The notes: generated by a model from the sequence alone, not told the origin. A stretch of 64,000 bases of DNA from Ramlibacter sp. WS9 (GCF_003797765.1 NZ_RKMB01000005.1:186001-250000); one strand, 5' to 3'. Shown: positions 42,319-52,254, numbered from the stretch's first letter. Made by a program: numbers and translations.

Positions 42319-42319
<1 letters not shown>
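42020..42319 (-). CDS. DUF971 protein
   Basis: 99 aa. The DUF971 (GBBH-like N-terminal) fold: VTLHAASGRLDVLWSDGLLGHLGGAQLRAACKCAACENGRRTGRP, with CKCAAC as a likely zinc site, then VGDMGLQLIFNDGHDRGIYPWAYLHEL. Often linked to Fe-S or redox proteins. Start overlaps the ABC ATPase stop by one base; stop overlaps the fpr start. Confidence 0.88.
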
Positions 42320-43187
<868 letters not shown>

Positions 43188-43191
<4 letters not shown>

Positions 43192-44132
43192 GTCCGTCCC
43201 CCGGTGGAGTACGCCTGCCAGGGCATGCAGATGCGCGCGACGAAGCGGATGGCGCCGCTGCACAACAGGCCTAGCACGCCGATGGTGATCATGCCCAGCG
43301 CGATCTCGGAATAGGTGATGAGCGAATACGCTTCCCAGGTGAAGTAGCCGATGCCGAACTGGCCGGAGATCATCTCGGCGGCGATCAGCGACACCCAGGC
43401 CACGCCCATGCCCACCGCGAGCCCAGTGAAGATGTGGGGCAGCGCGCCCGGCAGCACGACGTGCGCGAGCAGGCGCCGCTCCTTCGCGCCGAGCGAGCGC
43501 GCGGCCCGCAGCAGTACCGGGTCGATGGCTTCGACGCCATGCACGGTGTTCAGCAGAATCGGAAAGAACGCGCCGAGGAAAGTGATGAACACGATGCTGA
43601 CCTCGTTGCTGGGCCACAGCATGATGGACATCGGTACCCACGCAATAGCGGGAATCGGCCTGAACACCTCCATCGCCGGCATCGCGAGCTGGCGCACCAG
43701 GCGATAACGGCCGATGAGGATGCCCAGGCCCACGCCGAGCACGGTGGCCACCGCGAAGCCGAACAGGATGCGCCGCACGCTGATGCCGATGCTGGTGATG
43801 AACTTGGCCGAACGGTTGACCTCGATCACCTTGTCGAACACCTGCGCCGGCGTGGGGATGTTGTTGAAGCGGATGTAGAAGTCCAACCGGTACAGCGTCG
43901 CCAGGTGCCACAGCAGCAGCACGCTGCCGATGGACACGCCTGCGAGCAGCCAGCCGGCGAGCCGGCCTTGCAGCCACTGGGTCGCGCGCCGGGGTTGCGA
44001 AGCAACTGAAGGCGGGGGCGATTCGTTGCGTGCCTCCAGTTGCGCGCCGACCGGCAGCAGCGAAACAGTCGCGGCCGGCGCGGGCGGGATGTCCCCGGCG
44101 AAATCGGCGTCGATCAGTTGGGCTGTGCGCAT
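43188..44132 (-). CDS. ABC transporter permease (SsuC/TauC/NrtB type)
   Basis: 314 aa. Six or so membrane segments after a polar N-terminal tail, and the EAA-type cytoplasmic loop (RAARSLGAKERRLLAHVVLPGALPHIFTGLAVGMGVAWVSLIAAEMI) that docks on the ATPase. Same importer class as its ATPase; forms the channel for the substrate captured by the NosL-tailed binding protein. Gap of 3 bp to that gene. Confidence 0.92.
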
Positions 44133-44135
44133 CGG

Positions 44136-45596
44136 TCAGCGTCCCGCGGTGGCAACCGCCATCTTCGCGCCGACCAGGTTCAGTGCGTCGGTGTAGGTGA
44201 CGAACTTGCCGCCCGACTTGGCCGCATGGGCCTCGGCATCCTTCTTCAGCAGGAAGGGCGCGGCAACAGGACCTTTGGGCCCCGACTCAATCGCGTAGAA
44301 GGCCTTGTCGGCGAATACCTTGATGCCCAGTTCCTTGTCGAACACATAGGCCACCGCGACCTTCTTTTTCTCGCTCTCGTACTGGCGGATGCCGGCGAGC
44401 AGGCAGGTCGGCGAGCTCACGGGCACGATCTCACCGCCGGCCAGCCAGATCTCGCCGGCTTCCTTCGGCCGCGTCACGGCGGTCTTGCAGATCGGGTCCC
44501 TGCCGGCGATGTCGTAGTTGGCCAGCGTCTGCTTCTGCGAGTCGTAGTCCTGGCCGCGCTCCTTGAAGGCCTGGCGCACATAGCTCTCGTTGACCCAGGC
44601 GTTCATGTCGAACTCCTTCACGCGGCCCAGCTTGTTCAGCACGCCGTAGGCCGTCTTGATGGTGTCCAGCCAGCGCGGCTTGATGCTCGGGTCCAGCGTG
44701 TGGATGCCGCCCGGGCCGAGGAAGATGTAGACCACTTCCTTTTCGATCTTGGTCCACTCCTCGATCTTGGTGGCCGCGAGCTTCGGGTCCTTGCGCACCC
44801 AGTCGTTGGCTTCCATCAGTGCCTTGACGTAGGCGACCACGGCCTCCGGATACTTGTCGGCGAAGTCCTTGCGGACCACCACGCCGTGGAAGGTTGGGAT
44901 CTTGGTCTGCGCCCCGTCGAAGATCTTGCGCGCGAAGCCGCGGTAGGGCAGCAGCTCGGCGAAGGGCACGAAGTCGCCGTGGCCGTCGATCTTCTTTTCC
45001 TGCAGGTTGGTGGTGCCGACTTCCGGGCTCTGGCTCACCAGGCTCCAGAAGTCGTCCTTCCAGCCGCGCTCCTGCATGGCCTGCAGCATCATGCCGTGGG
45101 CTGCCGAGCCGAAGGGCACGGAGACGTTCTTGCCTTTCAGGTCGGCCAGTTCGTAGTACGGGCTGTCCTTGTGCACCACCACGCCGTTGCCGGCGCCGAA
45201 CGCGTTGTAGGCAATGATGGCGACGAGCTGCGTTTCATTGCCCTTGTTGCTCTGGCCGGTCGCGCCGTTCACCAGCAGCGGGTAGTCGCCCATCATGCCG
45301 ATCTGCAGCTTGTTGGCGACCATGCCGTTGGTGACGGGCGGCCCGGAGGTGAAGTTCTGCCAGTCGAGCTTCCACTCGATGTTGGCGTACTTGCCGGTCT
45401 TGGGCAAGTGCTTCTCCAGCAGCTTGAGCTCCTTGATCACGATGCCGCCGGTGGCGGTGTTAGTGGTCGTGTTCTGCGTGCCGATGCCGATCGTCACGAC
45501 CTGCTTGTCGGCTGCCTGCGCCAGGCCCGGCAGCAGGGCGAGGGCGAGGGCGAAGGCCAGGGGCGCTAACTTGGCTTGAATAAACGACGTCATCAT
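44136..45596 (-). CDS. ABC substrate-binding protein with a C-terminal NosL-like domain
   Basis: 486 aa, longer than NrtA or SsuA. The signal peptide ends LAQAAD. The NrtA/SsuA-like fold spans about residues 30-370 (VTIGIGTQNTTTNTATGGIVIKELKLLEKHL, QIGMMGDYPLLVNGA, GVVVHKDSPYYELADLKGKNVSVPFGSAAHGM). From about residue 385 the sequence follows NosL: GEIWLAGGEIVPVSSPTCLLA, VAVAYVFDKELGIKVFADKAFYAIESGPKGPVAAPF, then KKDAEAHAAKSGGKFVTYTDAL. NosL domains bind Cu(I) in nitrous-oxide reductase maturation; Cys residues in DPICKT and SPTCLL could be ligands here. GGAG sits 3 or 6 bases before the two tandem ATGs. Confidence 0.85.
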   Translation of the reverse strand: MMTSFIQAKLAPLAFALALALLPGLAQAADKQVVTIGIGTQNTTTNTATGGIVIKELKLLEKHLPKTGKYANIEWKLDWQNFTSGPPVTNGMVANKLQIGMMGDYPLLVNGATGQSNKGNETQLVAIIAYNAFGAGNGVVVHKDSPYYELADLKGKNVSVPFGSAAHGMMLQAMQERGWKDDFWSLVSQSPEVGTTNLQEKKIDGHGDFVPFAELLPYRGFARKIFDGAQTKIPTFHGVVVRKDFADKYPEAVVAYVKALMEANDWVRKDPKLAATKIEEWTKIEKEVVYIFLGPGGIHTLDPSIKPRWLDTIKTAYGVLNKLGRVKEFDMNAWVNESYVRQAFKERGQDYDSQKQTLANYDIAGRDPICKTAVTRPKEAGEIWLAGGEIVPVSSPTCLLAGIRQYESEKKKVAVAYVFDKELGIKVFADKAFYAIESGPKGPVAAPFLLKKDAEAHAAKSGGKFVTYTDALNLVGAKMAVATAGR

Positions 45597-45651
45597 GATC
45601 TCCAGGCTGGTTTCACAAATCTTCCGAAGGGCGATGCAAGTTCGGTACCAC

Positions 45652-45981
45652 TTAAGCGTTCTCGCTGAGCAGGGCGCGCTTGTCCTGGCGCTGCGCCCAG
45701 GCGTCGGCGTCCGGCAGGGGCTCGCGCGATTGGCTGATCACCGGCCACCTGGCCGAGAGCTGCGCGTTGAGCGCGATGTACTCATGCTGATCGGCGGGCA
45801 GGTCCGCTTCTTCGAGGATGGCTTCGACCGGGCATTCCGGGATGCAGACGCCGCAGTCAATGCACACGGCCGGGTCGATCACCAGGAAGTTCGGGCCTTC
45901 GTGGAAGCAATCGACCGGACAGACGGCGACGCAGTCGGTGTACTTGCATGAGATGCAGGCTTGCGTGACGACGTGGGTCAT
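45652..45981 (-). CDS. Ferredoxin, 7Fe-8S type, operon-specific copy
   Basis: 109 aa. [18 protein letters not shown] and [16 protein letters not shown] place the clusters exactly as in FdxA at 26376-26705, but the C-terminal half differs ([38 protein letters not shown]). Start ATG 45981 overlaps the HEAT gene stop by 4 bp (ATGA). A dedicated electron carrier for the AprAB-like pair is the likely role. Confidence 0.9.
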   Translation of the reverse strand: MTHVVTQACISCKYTDCVAVCPVDCFHEGPNFLVIDPAVCIDCGVCIPECPVEAILEEADLPADQHEYIALNAQLSARWPVISQSREPLPDADAWAQRQDKRALLSENA

Positions 45982-46946
45982 ACCGGCTCTCCGTTCATCT
46001 GCATGCTGGTGAGAGCGAGCTTGGCCAGCTTGCGCACGTCGGGGTCGCTGTCTTGCAGCGCGCGTTCCAGGTGCGTGATGGCGCGGGCGTCGGCGATCTC
46101 GCCCAAGGCGATGACAGCTTCCTTGCGCAAATTGCTGACGGGGTGTTGCAAAGCCTCGCACAGCGCGGGTACCGCGGGCCGGGCCTTGAGCTTGCCCAGG
46201 CTGCGCGCCGACTTGACGCGAACCTGCCAGTACTCGTCTTCCATCGCCTGCACCAGGTCCTGCACTCCGAGCGCCGAGCCGAGCTTGCCGAACGTGGTGG
46301 CCGCTTCCTCGCGGACCTGCCACGCCGGGTCGGCCAGGGCGTGGCTCAGGGCGAGATGGACGCTGACGTCGGCCGATTCCCCGGCAAACCCCAGGGCGCC
46401 GACCGCGACGCGGCGTACCTCGGCCTCTTCGTCATGCGCGGCGGCTTGCGTCAATGCGCCGATGGCTTGTGGGCGCTTGAGGTAGCCCAGCACGCCGACG
46501 GCTTCGCGGCGCACTGCCGCGTCCTTGTCTTGCAGTGCGGCCATCGCCGGCTCGAAGGCCTCGGGCACGCGCAAGGCCTTGACCGCTCGCAGTGCCGCGG
46601 CTTTCACGCCACTGTCGGCGTCGCTCAAATAGGGCAGAAGAGTGGCGGCCGAACCGGCGAGTTTCAACTCTCCCAAGGTCAGGGCGACGGCTTCGCGCAC
46701 GGCGGCATCGCTGTCCTTGAGCAGCGGGACGAGCTCACGCAGCACTTCCGGCTCTTCGAATCCTTCCAGCGCCTTGGCGGCTTCCAGCCTCACTTGCGCA
46801 TCGGGGTCGCGCAGGGCGGCTGTGAGCAGCGGCGCGACATCGTCTTCTTCATCGGTGTAGGGCAGGTCGATCACGGCGACACGGCGCACGCCGGCGTCGG
46901 GGCTGCGCAGCCGGTCGTGGATGGTGGCGGGGACGGCGATACTCAT
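45978..46946 (-). CDS. HEAT/PBS-lyase repeat protein
   Basis: 322 aa built almost wholly of about nine HEAT-like repeats of some 31 residues ([83 protein letters not shown]). No signal peptide. Such alpha-solenoids are scaffolds or chaperones; in this operon it may hold the flavoprotein and ferredoxins together or help load a cofactor. 7 bp after the AprB-like ferredoxin. Confidence 0.88.
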   Translation of the reverse strand: MSIAVPATIHDRLRSPDAGVRRVAVIDLPYTDEEDDVAPLLTAALRDPDAQVRLEAAKALEGFEEPEVLRELVPLLKDSDAAVREAVALTLGELKLAGSAATLLPYLSDADSGVKAAALRAVKALRVPEAFEPAMAALQDKDAAVRREAVGVLGYLKRPQAIGALTQAAAHDEEAEVRRVAVGALGFAGESADVSVHLALSHALADPAWQVREEAATTFGKLGSALGVQDLVQAMEDEYWQVRVKSARSLGKLKARPAVPALCEALQHPVSNLRKEAVIALGEIADARAITHLERALQDSDPDVRKLAKLALTSMQMNGEPV

Positions 46947-46953
46947 TTCGCCC

Positions 46954-47187
46954 TCACCGGACCAGGTACGGAATGTTCACGTGCACCGCGCCGGTGGGGC
47001 AGTCCTTTTCGCAGGGCATGCAGTACCAGCATTCGTCGAACTTCATGAAGGCCTTGTTCTTGACGAAGTCGATGGCGAGCACGTCGAGCGGGCAGACGTC
47101 CACGCAGACGGTGCAACCCTTGTCGGCGATGCACTTGTCCTCGTCGACCACGACAGGGGCCTGGGTTCGGGTGATGGCGATGGTCAT
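46954..47187 (-). CDS. AprB-like 2[4Fe-4S] ferredoxin subunit
   Basis: 77 aa. Two cluster motifs: CIADKGCTVCVDVCPLDVLAID and FDECWYCMPCEKDCPTGAVHVNIPYL. The ECWxCxxCxxxCPxGA block resembles AprB, the electron-transfer subunit of adenylyl-sulfate reductase. It is encoded 13 bp after the AprA-like flavoprotein, the same pairing as aprBA. The start at 47187 (MTIAITRTQ) is preferred over a longer Ser/Pro-rich extension with no homology. Confidence 0.85.
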   Translation of the reverse strand: MTIAITRTQAPVVVDEDKCIADKGCTVCVDVCPLDVLAIDFVKNKAFMKFDECWYCMPCEKDCPTGAVHVNIPYLVR

Positions 47188-47200
47188 GTGTTTTTCCTGG

Positions 47201-48931
47201 TTAGGCGGCGCGGGCGGGGGAGGCGACGCGCAGGCGCTGGTAGGCGGTCTTTTCCTGCTCGTTGAGCTCGACGACGTAAGGCTCGACGGCACGCTTGCGG
47301 AACACGGCGTTGCCGTTGGCGTCGCTGGTGACGTTGGTGTGGCAGAACCAGTTCTCGTCGTCCTTCTCGGGGTGGTCCACGCACAGGTGGTACAGGCCCC
47401 AGCGGCTCTCGGTGCGGAAGAGTGACGCGCGCGCGGCCAGCTCGGCGCAATCGCGGATCGTGTGGGCTTCCATCGCGCGCATCAGCTCGTGCGGATCCTC
47501 GGCGACCATCGACTCCAGGTCCTCGCGGATCTCGCCGAAGCGCTGCAGGCCGATCTCCATCTTGCGGGTGACCTTGGGCGGCTGCAGGTAGTCGTTGACG
47601 ATGCGGCGGGTCTTGTATTCGACCTGGAAGGGTGTCAGGCCCTCGCTGCGCGACAGCGGCGCGGCGATGCGCTCGCGCTCGGCCTGCACCTTGTTCGCGT
47701 CGATGCGCGGCGCCTCGGTGCCCGACACATAGTCCGCCGCGTTCTCGCCGCAGAACTTGCCGTAGACAAACGCGCCCAGCATGTAGTTGTGCGGAATGCT
47801 GGCGCAGTCGCCGGCCGCGTACAGGCCCGGGATCGAGCACTCGCCCTTCTCGTTGGTCCAGATGCCCGAGGCGCTGTGGCCCGAGCAGAAGCCGATCTCC
47901 GAGATGTGCATCTCGATCATGCTCTTGCGGTAGTCGGTGCCACGGCCCTCGTGGAAGCGCCCGCGGCTGGGGCGCTCGTTGGTGTGCAGGATGTGCTCGA
48001 TCTCGCTGATCGTCTCCTCGGCCAGGTGGTCCAGCTTGAGGAACACCGGGCCCTTGCCGCCTTCGAGTTCGTTGAAGAACTCCATCATCATCTGGCCGCT
48101 CCAGTAATCGCACTCGATAAAGCGCTGGCCGGCGTTGTTGGAGGTGTAGCCGCCGAACGGGCCAGTGACGTAGGCGCAGGCGGGGCCGTTGTAGTCCTTG
48201 ATCAGCGGGTTGATCTGGAAGCATTCCAGGTTGGTGAGTTCGGCGCCCGCGTGATAGGCCATCACATGCCCCTCGCCGCAGTTGGTCGGGTTTTCGTAGG
48301 TGCCGAACAGGTAGCCCGAAGCCGGTAAGCCCAGGCGCCCGGCGGCACCGGTGCAGATGACGACGGCCTTTGCCTTGATGACGTAGAAGTCGGCGGTGCG
48401 GCAGTCGAAGCCCATCACGCCGGTGATTTCGCCCGACGGCCCGGTGAGCAGACGCGTGGCAACCACGCGATTGGTGATTTCGACGCGCGCGCGTTTGAGC
48501 TGGCGGTACAGCACGCGCTTCATGTGATGGCCTTCCGGCATGGGCAGCACGTAGCTGCCCAGGTGGTGCACCTTGCGCACCGCGTAGTCGCCGGTTTCGT
48601 CCTTCTCGAACTTCACGCCCCAGCGGTCCAGCTCTTCGATCATCCCGAAGCTGTTGCTGGCGTAGGCGTACACGCCCTTCTGGTCGACGATGCCGTCGTT
48701 GGCAACGGTGATCTCCTTGGTGTACTGCTCGGGGGTGGCGTGGCCGGGGATGACGGCGTTGTTCAGGCCGTCCATGCCCATCGAGATGGCGCCGCTTCTC
48801 TTGACGTTGGCCTTGTCCAGCAGCAGCACCCGCAGCTTCGGATTTTTCTCCTTGGCCTTCACCGCGGCCATGGGCCCGCCGGTGCCACCGCCGACGACGA
48901 CGATGTCGTATTCGAGTTCGATCGTGTTCAT
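47201..48931 (-). CDS. AprA-like FAD flavoprotein (fumarate reductase/APS reductase superfamily)
   Basis: 576 aa. FAD motif YDIVVVGGGTGGPMAAVKAKEKNPKLRVLLLDKANVKRSGAISMGMDGLNN, then VICTGAAGRLGLP, NPTNCGEGHVMAYHAGAELTNLECFQINP and GLYAAGDCASIPHNYMLGAFVYGK; a C-terminal helical domain follows. The DKANxxRSGAxxxG start and the coupling to an AprB-like ferredoxin favour the APS-reductase-alpha branch over SdhA/FrdA, but the reaction is unknown. ATG 48931 has AGGAAGG six bases upstream. First structural gene of the operon, 17 bp after the GntR gene. Confidence 0.82.
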   Translation of the reverse strand: MNTIELEYDIVVVGGGTGGPMAAVKAKEKNPKLRVLLLDKANVKRSGAISMGMDGLNNAVIPGHATPEQYTKEITVANDGIVDQKGVYAYASNSFGMIEELDRWGVKFEKDETGDYAVRKVHHLGSYVLPMPEGHHMKRVLYRQLKRARVEITNRVVATRLLTGPSGEITGVMGFDCRTADFYVIKAKAVVICTGAAGRLGLPASGYLFGTYENPTNCGEGHVMAYHAGAELTNLECFQINPLIKDYNGPACAYVTGPFGGYTSNNAGQRFIECDYWSGQMMMEFFNELEGGKGPVFLKLDHLAEETISEIEHILHTNERPSRGRFHEGRGTDYRKSMIEMHISEIGFCSGHSASGIWTNEKGECSIPGLYAAGDCASIPHNYMLGAFVYGKFCGENAADYVSGTEAPRIDANKVQAERERIAAPLSRSEGLTPFQVEYKTRRIVNDYLQPPKVTRKMEIGLQRFGEIREDLESMVAEDPHELMRAMEAHTIRDCAELAARASLFRTESRWGLYHLCVDHPEKDDENWFCHTNVTSDANGNAVFRKRAVEPYVVELNEQEKTAYQRLRVASPARAA

Positions 48932-48948
48932 GCCTGCCTTCCTGGGGT

Positions 48949-49764
48949 TCAAAGAGGTTGGACGGGCACGCGGTCGACTCTTACCTTGTACTGGAACGCG
49001 TCGCCGCGGTAGTACAGGTGCTCGTAGTCGATCGGCATGCCGTCCGATGTGTGGGTGGTGCGCTCGATCACGAGCACAGGCGAGCCTTCCTCGACCTTCA
49101 GTTGCGCCGCGAGGTTTTCGTCGGCCAGCGTCGAGCCGATCTGCAGGTCGGCGTGGCCGAGCGAGAGGCCGTAGTCGTTCTCGAGAATGGCAAACACGTC
49201 GCGCGAGGCCAGATCTTCCTTGGCGAGCTTCATGCCGACGTGCGTGGGCACATAGGTGATGTCGAGCGAGATCGGCTCCCTATTCAGGAAGCGCACGCGC
49301 TGCAGTTCGGTGACTTTGGCGCGCTTGGGCAGCTTCAATTTTTCCTGCACCTGGGGCGTGGGCTTGATGTGGCGGATGGAAACGACGCGCGCGAAGGTTT
49401 CGTAGCCCATCTGCCGCATGGCTTCGCCGAAGCCCTGCAGCCGACCCAAGTCCTGGAAAGCCTTGGGCTTGGAGACGAAGGTGCCCTTGCCGTGGATGCG
49501 GAAGATCAGGCCCTCGTTCTGCAGATCATTGAGCGCCTGGCGCACCGTGATGCGGCTGACGCCGAACGCAGCCATCATTTCGCTCTCCGAAGGCATCTGT
49601 TCGTGCGGCTGGTAAGTGCCGTCGAGCACGCGAGAGCGCAGCACTTCCTTGATCTGCTCGTACAGCGGCGCGGGGGCCAGGGCCTGCAGGTCCGTCGTCG
49701 GCGTGGACGCCTGTGCGTGGGTGGCGACGGCCCTCAGGCCGCCAAAAACTCGCTTGCTGGTCAT
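48949..49764 (-). CDS. GntR-family regulator, HutC subfamily
   Basis: 271 aa. GntR winged helix (APLYEQIKEVLRSRVLDGTYQPHEQMPSESEMMAAFGVSRITVRQALNDLQNEGLIFRIHGKGTFVS) and a UTRA ligand-binding domain (FARVVSIRHIKPTPQVQEKLKLP, LQRVRFLNREPISLDITYVP, GSPVLVIERTTHTSDGMPIDYEHLYYRGDAFQYKVRV). First gene of the eleven-gene operon, so it probably senses the imported substrate or a product. A palindromic operator lies 10 bp upstream of its start. Confidence 0.92.
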   Translation of the reverse strand: MTSKRVFGGLRAVATHAQASTPTTDLQALAPAPLYEQIKEVLRSRVLDGTYQPHEQMPSESEMMAAFGVSRITVRQALNDLQNEGLIFRIHGKGTFVSKPKAFQDLGRLQGFGEAMRQMGYETFARVVSIRHIKPTPQVQEKLKLPKRAKVTELQRVRFLNREPISLDITYVPTHVGMKLAKEDLASRDVFAILENDYGLSLGHADLQIGSTLADENLAAQLKVEEGSPVLVIERTTHTSDGMPIDYEHLYYRGDAFQYKVRVDRVPVQPL

Positions 49765-49774
49765 GGCTGGGCTA

Positions 49775-49790
49775 ACTCGTTATGACAAGT
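49775..49790. promoter_or_regulatory. Palindromic operator of the GntR-led operon
   Basis: ACTCGT-TATG-ACAAGT is a 16-bp near-perfect palindrome (one mismatch per arm pair) directly before the gntR start. Wider TAACT-N10-AGTTA symmetry (49773-49792) is also present. Its position suggests repression close to the transcription start. Confidence 0.55.
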
Positions 49791-49924
49791 TATGCTGAGC
49801 AAGACGTGTGCCAGCCGAAACGAACGAGGACCGACGATTTGGACCTGGATCGGTGCGCTACTCAGCGCAGCTCGTGGATCGAATGGTGCGGGCTGAACGC
49901 TTGTGGTGCGAAGGCGCGTGAAAT

Positions 49925-49957
49925 AGAAAGGGCGCTGCTGAATATCCAGCAGCGCCC
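49925..49957 (-). terminator. Terminator of the homoserine dehydrogenase gene
   Basis: Perfect 11-bp stem GGGCGCTGCTG/CAGCAGCGCCC with a 6-base loop; read on the minus strand it is followed by TTTCTATTT. It lies 52 bp after the hom stop and separates it from the gntR operon. Confidence 0.88.
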
Positions 49958-50009
49958 TTGTTGTGTTCGCAGCAGAGCTGCTGCGTATCGGGCAGCCGCG
50001 GTCAGGCGT

Positions 50010-51317
50010 TCAGGCGACCAGGTCCTCTACCCGCAAACGAGCCGGAACACCGCGCACGGAGGGGAGGTCCGCCAGAGCGCTCACCGCGGCCGCCATGCGG
50101 CCTTCCTCGGTCGGGCGCGTGAGCAGCACCGCCTCGCTTGCGCTTGCCGTGTACTTCTCGACTTCAATGTCGTGGATGGCGAGTGCACGCAATATCTCAG
50201 GCGCGGCCGACGGCGTGGCCAGCGAAATCCGCAGGTAGTGGCGCAGGCGCAGCGACGCCATCGGGGCGATGCGCTGAGCCCCCGTCTGTTCATGGAATCC
50301 CAGCGGCGGCACGCAAGGCGGAAAACCTGAGTCGCGCGCACGCGCCAGGTCCACGAGATCGGCCACGACGGCCGATGCCGTTTCACGCGAGCCGGCGCCG
50401 GCGCCGTAGTGCATCGTCACGCCGGACGCATTGCCGTTGACGAGAATGGCGTTCATGCGGCCGTCGACATGCGCGAGCAGCGCATTCGACGGTATGAGAG
50501 CGGGATGCACGTACAGCTGCAGGCCACGGCTGCTCCTGCGGGCCACCGCCAGCAGCTTGATCGTGTAGCCCAGCCGTGCGGCGTGCTTGAAGTCGGCAGC
50601 CTGAACATGGCGGACGCCTTCCACGTGGATGTCGCCCAAGCGCGGCCCGCCGCCGAACGCGATGGCCGCGAGCAATGCCAGCTTGTGCGCGGCATCCCCG
50701 CCATCCACGTCCAGCGCCGGGTCGGCCTCGGCGTACCCCAGGGCCTGCGCGTCGGCCAGGGCTTCCTCGTAGCTGCGGCCCCGGTCGCGCATCTCCGTCA
50801 ACACGTAGTTGGAAGTGCCGTTCACGATACCGGCGAGCCATTCGATCTCGTTCGCCGCCAGCCCTTCGCGCAGGGCCTTGACGATGGGGATGCTGACGGC
50901 GACCGCGCCTTCGAAATGGACCGATACGCCGCGTTCGCGCGCCGCCCCGAAGATCTCGTCGCCGTGCAGCGCGAGCAGCGCCTTGTTGGCCGTTACGACG
51001 TGCTTGCCGTGTGCGATTGCGGCCAGCACGTGTTCCCGGGCCGCTGTGGTGCCACCGATGGCCTCCACCACGACGTCGACCGCCGGGTGCTGCACCAGGT
51101 CCCGGGCGTCGGCCAGCACTTCAATTTCCGGACTCACCGCCTCACGTGCACGGGCCGGCGTGCGGGTGGCGATCATGGCCAGCTCGATGGCGCGTCCGGC
51201 GCGGGCCGCAATGGTGGCACGATTGCCCGTGAGGACCGAGTGGGTGCCCGAGCCGACGACGCCGAAGCCGAGCAGGCCGACGCGAAGCGCGTTGCGATGG
51301 GGGGAGGGAAGCTGCAT
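50010..51317 (-). CDS. hom: Homoserine dehydrogenase
   Basis: 435 aa. Reduces aspartate semialdehyde to homoserine, the branch to Thr and Met. Rossmann motif LRVGLLGFGVVGSGTHSVL, HGKHVVTANKALLALHG, catalytic region LAGIVNGTSNYVLTEM and EALADAQALGYAEADPALDVDGGDAAHKLALL, and a C-terminal ACT domain (YLRISLATPSAAPEILRALAIHDIEVEKYTASASEAVLLT) for threonine feedback. ATG 51317 (MQLPSPHRN) is chosen; upstream in-frame sequence runs through the leader hairpin. thrC is not adjacent. Confidence 0.93.
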   Translation of the reverse strand: MQLPSPHRNALRVGLLGFGVVGSGTHSVLTGNRATIAARAGRAIELAMIATRTPARAREAVSPEIEVLADARDLVQHPAVDVVVEAIGGTTAAREHVLAAIAHGKHVVTANKALLALHGDEIFGAARERGVSVHFEGAVAVSIPIVKALREGLAANEIEWLAGIVNGTSNYVLTEMRDRGRSYEEALADAQALGYAEADPALDVDGGDAAHKLALLAAIAFGGGPRLGDIHVEGVRHVQAADFKHAARLGYTIKLLAVARRSSRGLQLYVHPALIPSNALLAHVDGRMNAILVNGNASGVTMHYGAGAGSRETASAVVADLVDLARARDSGFPPCVPPLGFHEQTGAQRIAPMASLRLRHYLRISLATPSAAPEILRALAIHDIEVEKYTASASEAVLLTRPTEEGRMAAAVSALADLPSVRGVPARLRVEDLVA

Positions 51318-51322
51318 TCTCG

Positions 51323-51358
51323 TTTTCTCCGTGGGTGGCCGTTGCGGCCCGGAGAAAA
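51323..51358 (-). promoter_or_regulatory. Leader hairpin sequestering the hom ribosome-binding site
   Basis: TTTTCTCC (51323-51330) pairs with GGAGAAAA (51351-51358) on an inner GGCCG-TTG-CGGCC stem. On the minus strand the descending arm ends at the purine-rich region just before the start codon at 51317, so the likely Shine-Dalgarno is inside or next to the stem. It could act as a translational switch; no known riboswitch class was recognised. Confidence 0.45.
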
Positions 51359-51399
51359 CATCCAACCCCGGCCGTTCTGGCGGGGTGGGGTGGGATGCG

Positions 51400-51516
51400 C
51401 TAAGAGAGGAACGCGTTCACCACCACGCCCCAGAAGGGCATGGTAATCATCGTGATCGCGGAAAGATTCATGAAGCGCACGTGGGCAGTATAGCTGCCCA
51501 CGGCGTCACTCATCAT
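51400..51516 (-). CDS. Possible 38-aa membrane peptide coupled to azoR
   Basis: [20 protein letters not shown] and a hydrophobic continuation ending VVVNAFLS. The first ATG (51514-51516) overlaps the azoR stop as ATGA, the arrangement of translational coupling, and the second half could span the membrane once. It contains a perfect hairpin GTGGGCAG-TATAG-CTGCCCAC (51481-51501). No family recognised; could be chance. Confidence 0.35.
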   Translation of the reverse strand: MMSDAVGSYTAHVRFMNLSAITMITMPFWGVVVNAFLS

Positions 51517-52163
51517 GCGGCCAGTTGCGCTTCGCCTTGGTTGGCGGCGACAGCGGTGTGGGTCTTGATCTCCACTTCGGCGCCGCCCAGCGCCTTGGCC
51601 TTGGCTTCATCGCCCATGGCGACGCCTTCGGCGCGCACGAAACGGATGTCGGTGATGCCCAGGAAACCGAACACCGTCTTCAGGTAGCTCTCCTGGTGGT
51701 CCAGGCCGGCCATCGCCGGGTTGGTGGAATACACGCCGCCGCGGGTCGACGCGATGATCACGGTCTTGCCCACAGCTAGACCCTTGGGGCCGGTGGCGGT
51801 GTAGGTAAACGTCCGGCCGGCTTGCGCGATGCGGTCGATCCAGGCCTTCAGCTGAGTCGGCACGGAGAAGTTGTACATGGGCGCGCCCACGACGATCACG
51901 TCGGCCGCCAGGAACTGCGTCACCAGCTTCTCGGAGATTTCGTTCTCACGGCGCTGCACGTCCGACAGGCCACCGGCATTGGGACCGGTGCGAAAGCCCA
52001 GCGAATCGATGTTCAGGTGGCTCGGCGCGTCCTTGGCCAGGTCGAGGTATTCGACCTTGGTATGGGGATGGGTGGCACGCCATTGGGCGACGGTGCGCTC
52101 GGTCAGTTGGCGGGAAACCGAGTTGCCGGCGAGGGGACTGGAATCGATGTGAAGCAGCTTCAT
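51513..52163 (-). CDS. azoR: FMN-dependent NADH-azoreductase
   Basis: 216 aa flavodoxin-like quinone/azo reductase: [69 protein letters not shown] and [35 protein letters not shown]. Probably a two-electron quinone reductase protecting against electrophiles. AGGAG nine bases before ATG 52163. Divergent from a LysR gene 118 bp away. Confidence 0.94.
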   Translation of the reverse strand: MKLLHIDSSPLAGNSVSRQLTERTVAQWRATHPHTKVEYLDLAKDAPSHLNIDSLGFRTGPNAGGLSDVQRRENEISEKLVTQFLAADVIVVGAPMYNFSVPTQLKAWIDRIAQAGRTFTYTATGPKGLAVGKTVIIASTRGGVYSTNPAMAGLDHQESYLKTVFGFLGITDIRFVRAEGVAMGDEAKAKALGGAEVEIKTHTAVAANQGEAQLAA

Positions 52164-52254
52164 GGACGTTTTCTCCTGTTGGGGGGCCGGGTTTGGCCTT
52201 AGGGATAATTGTGGAGATTGATCCAATGTTTGATAAGTCGGCAAATTTGCGATA

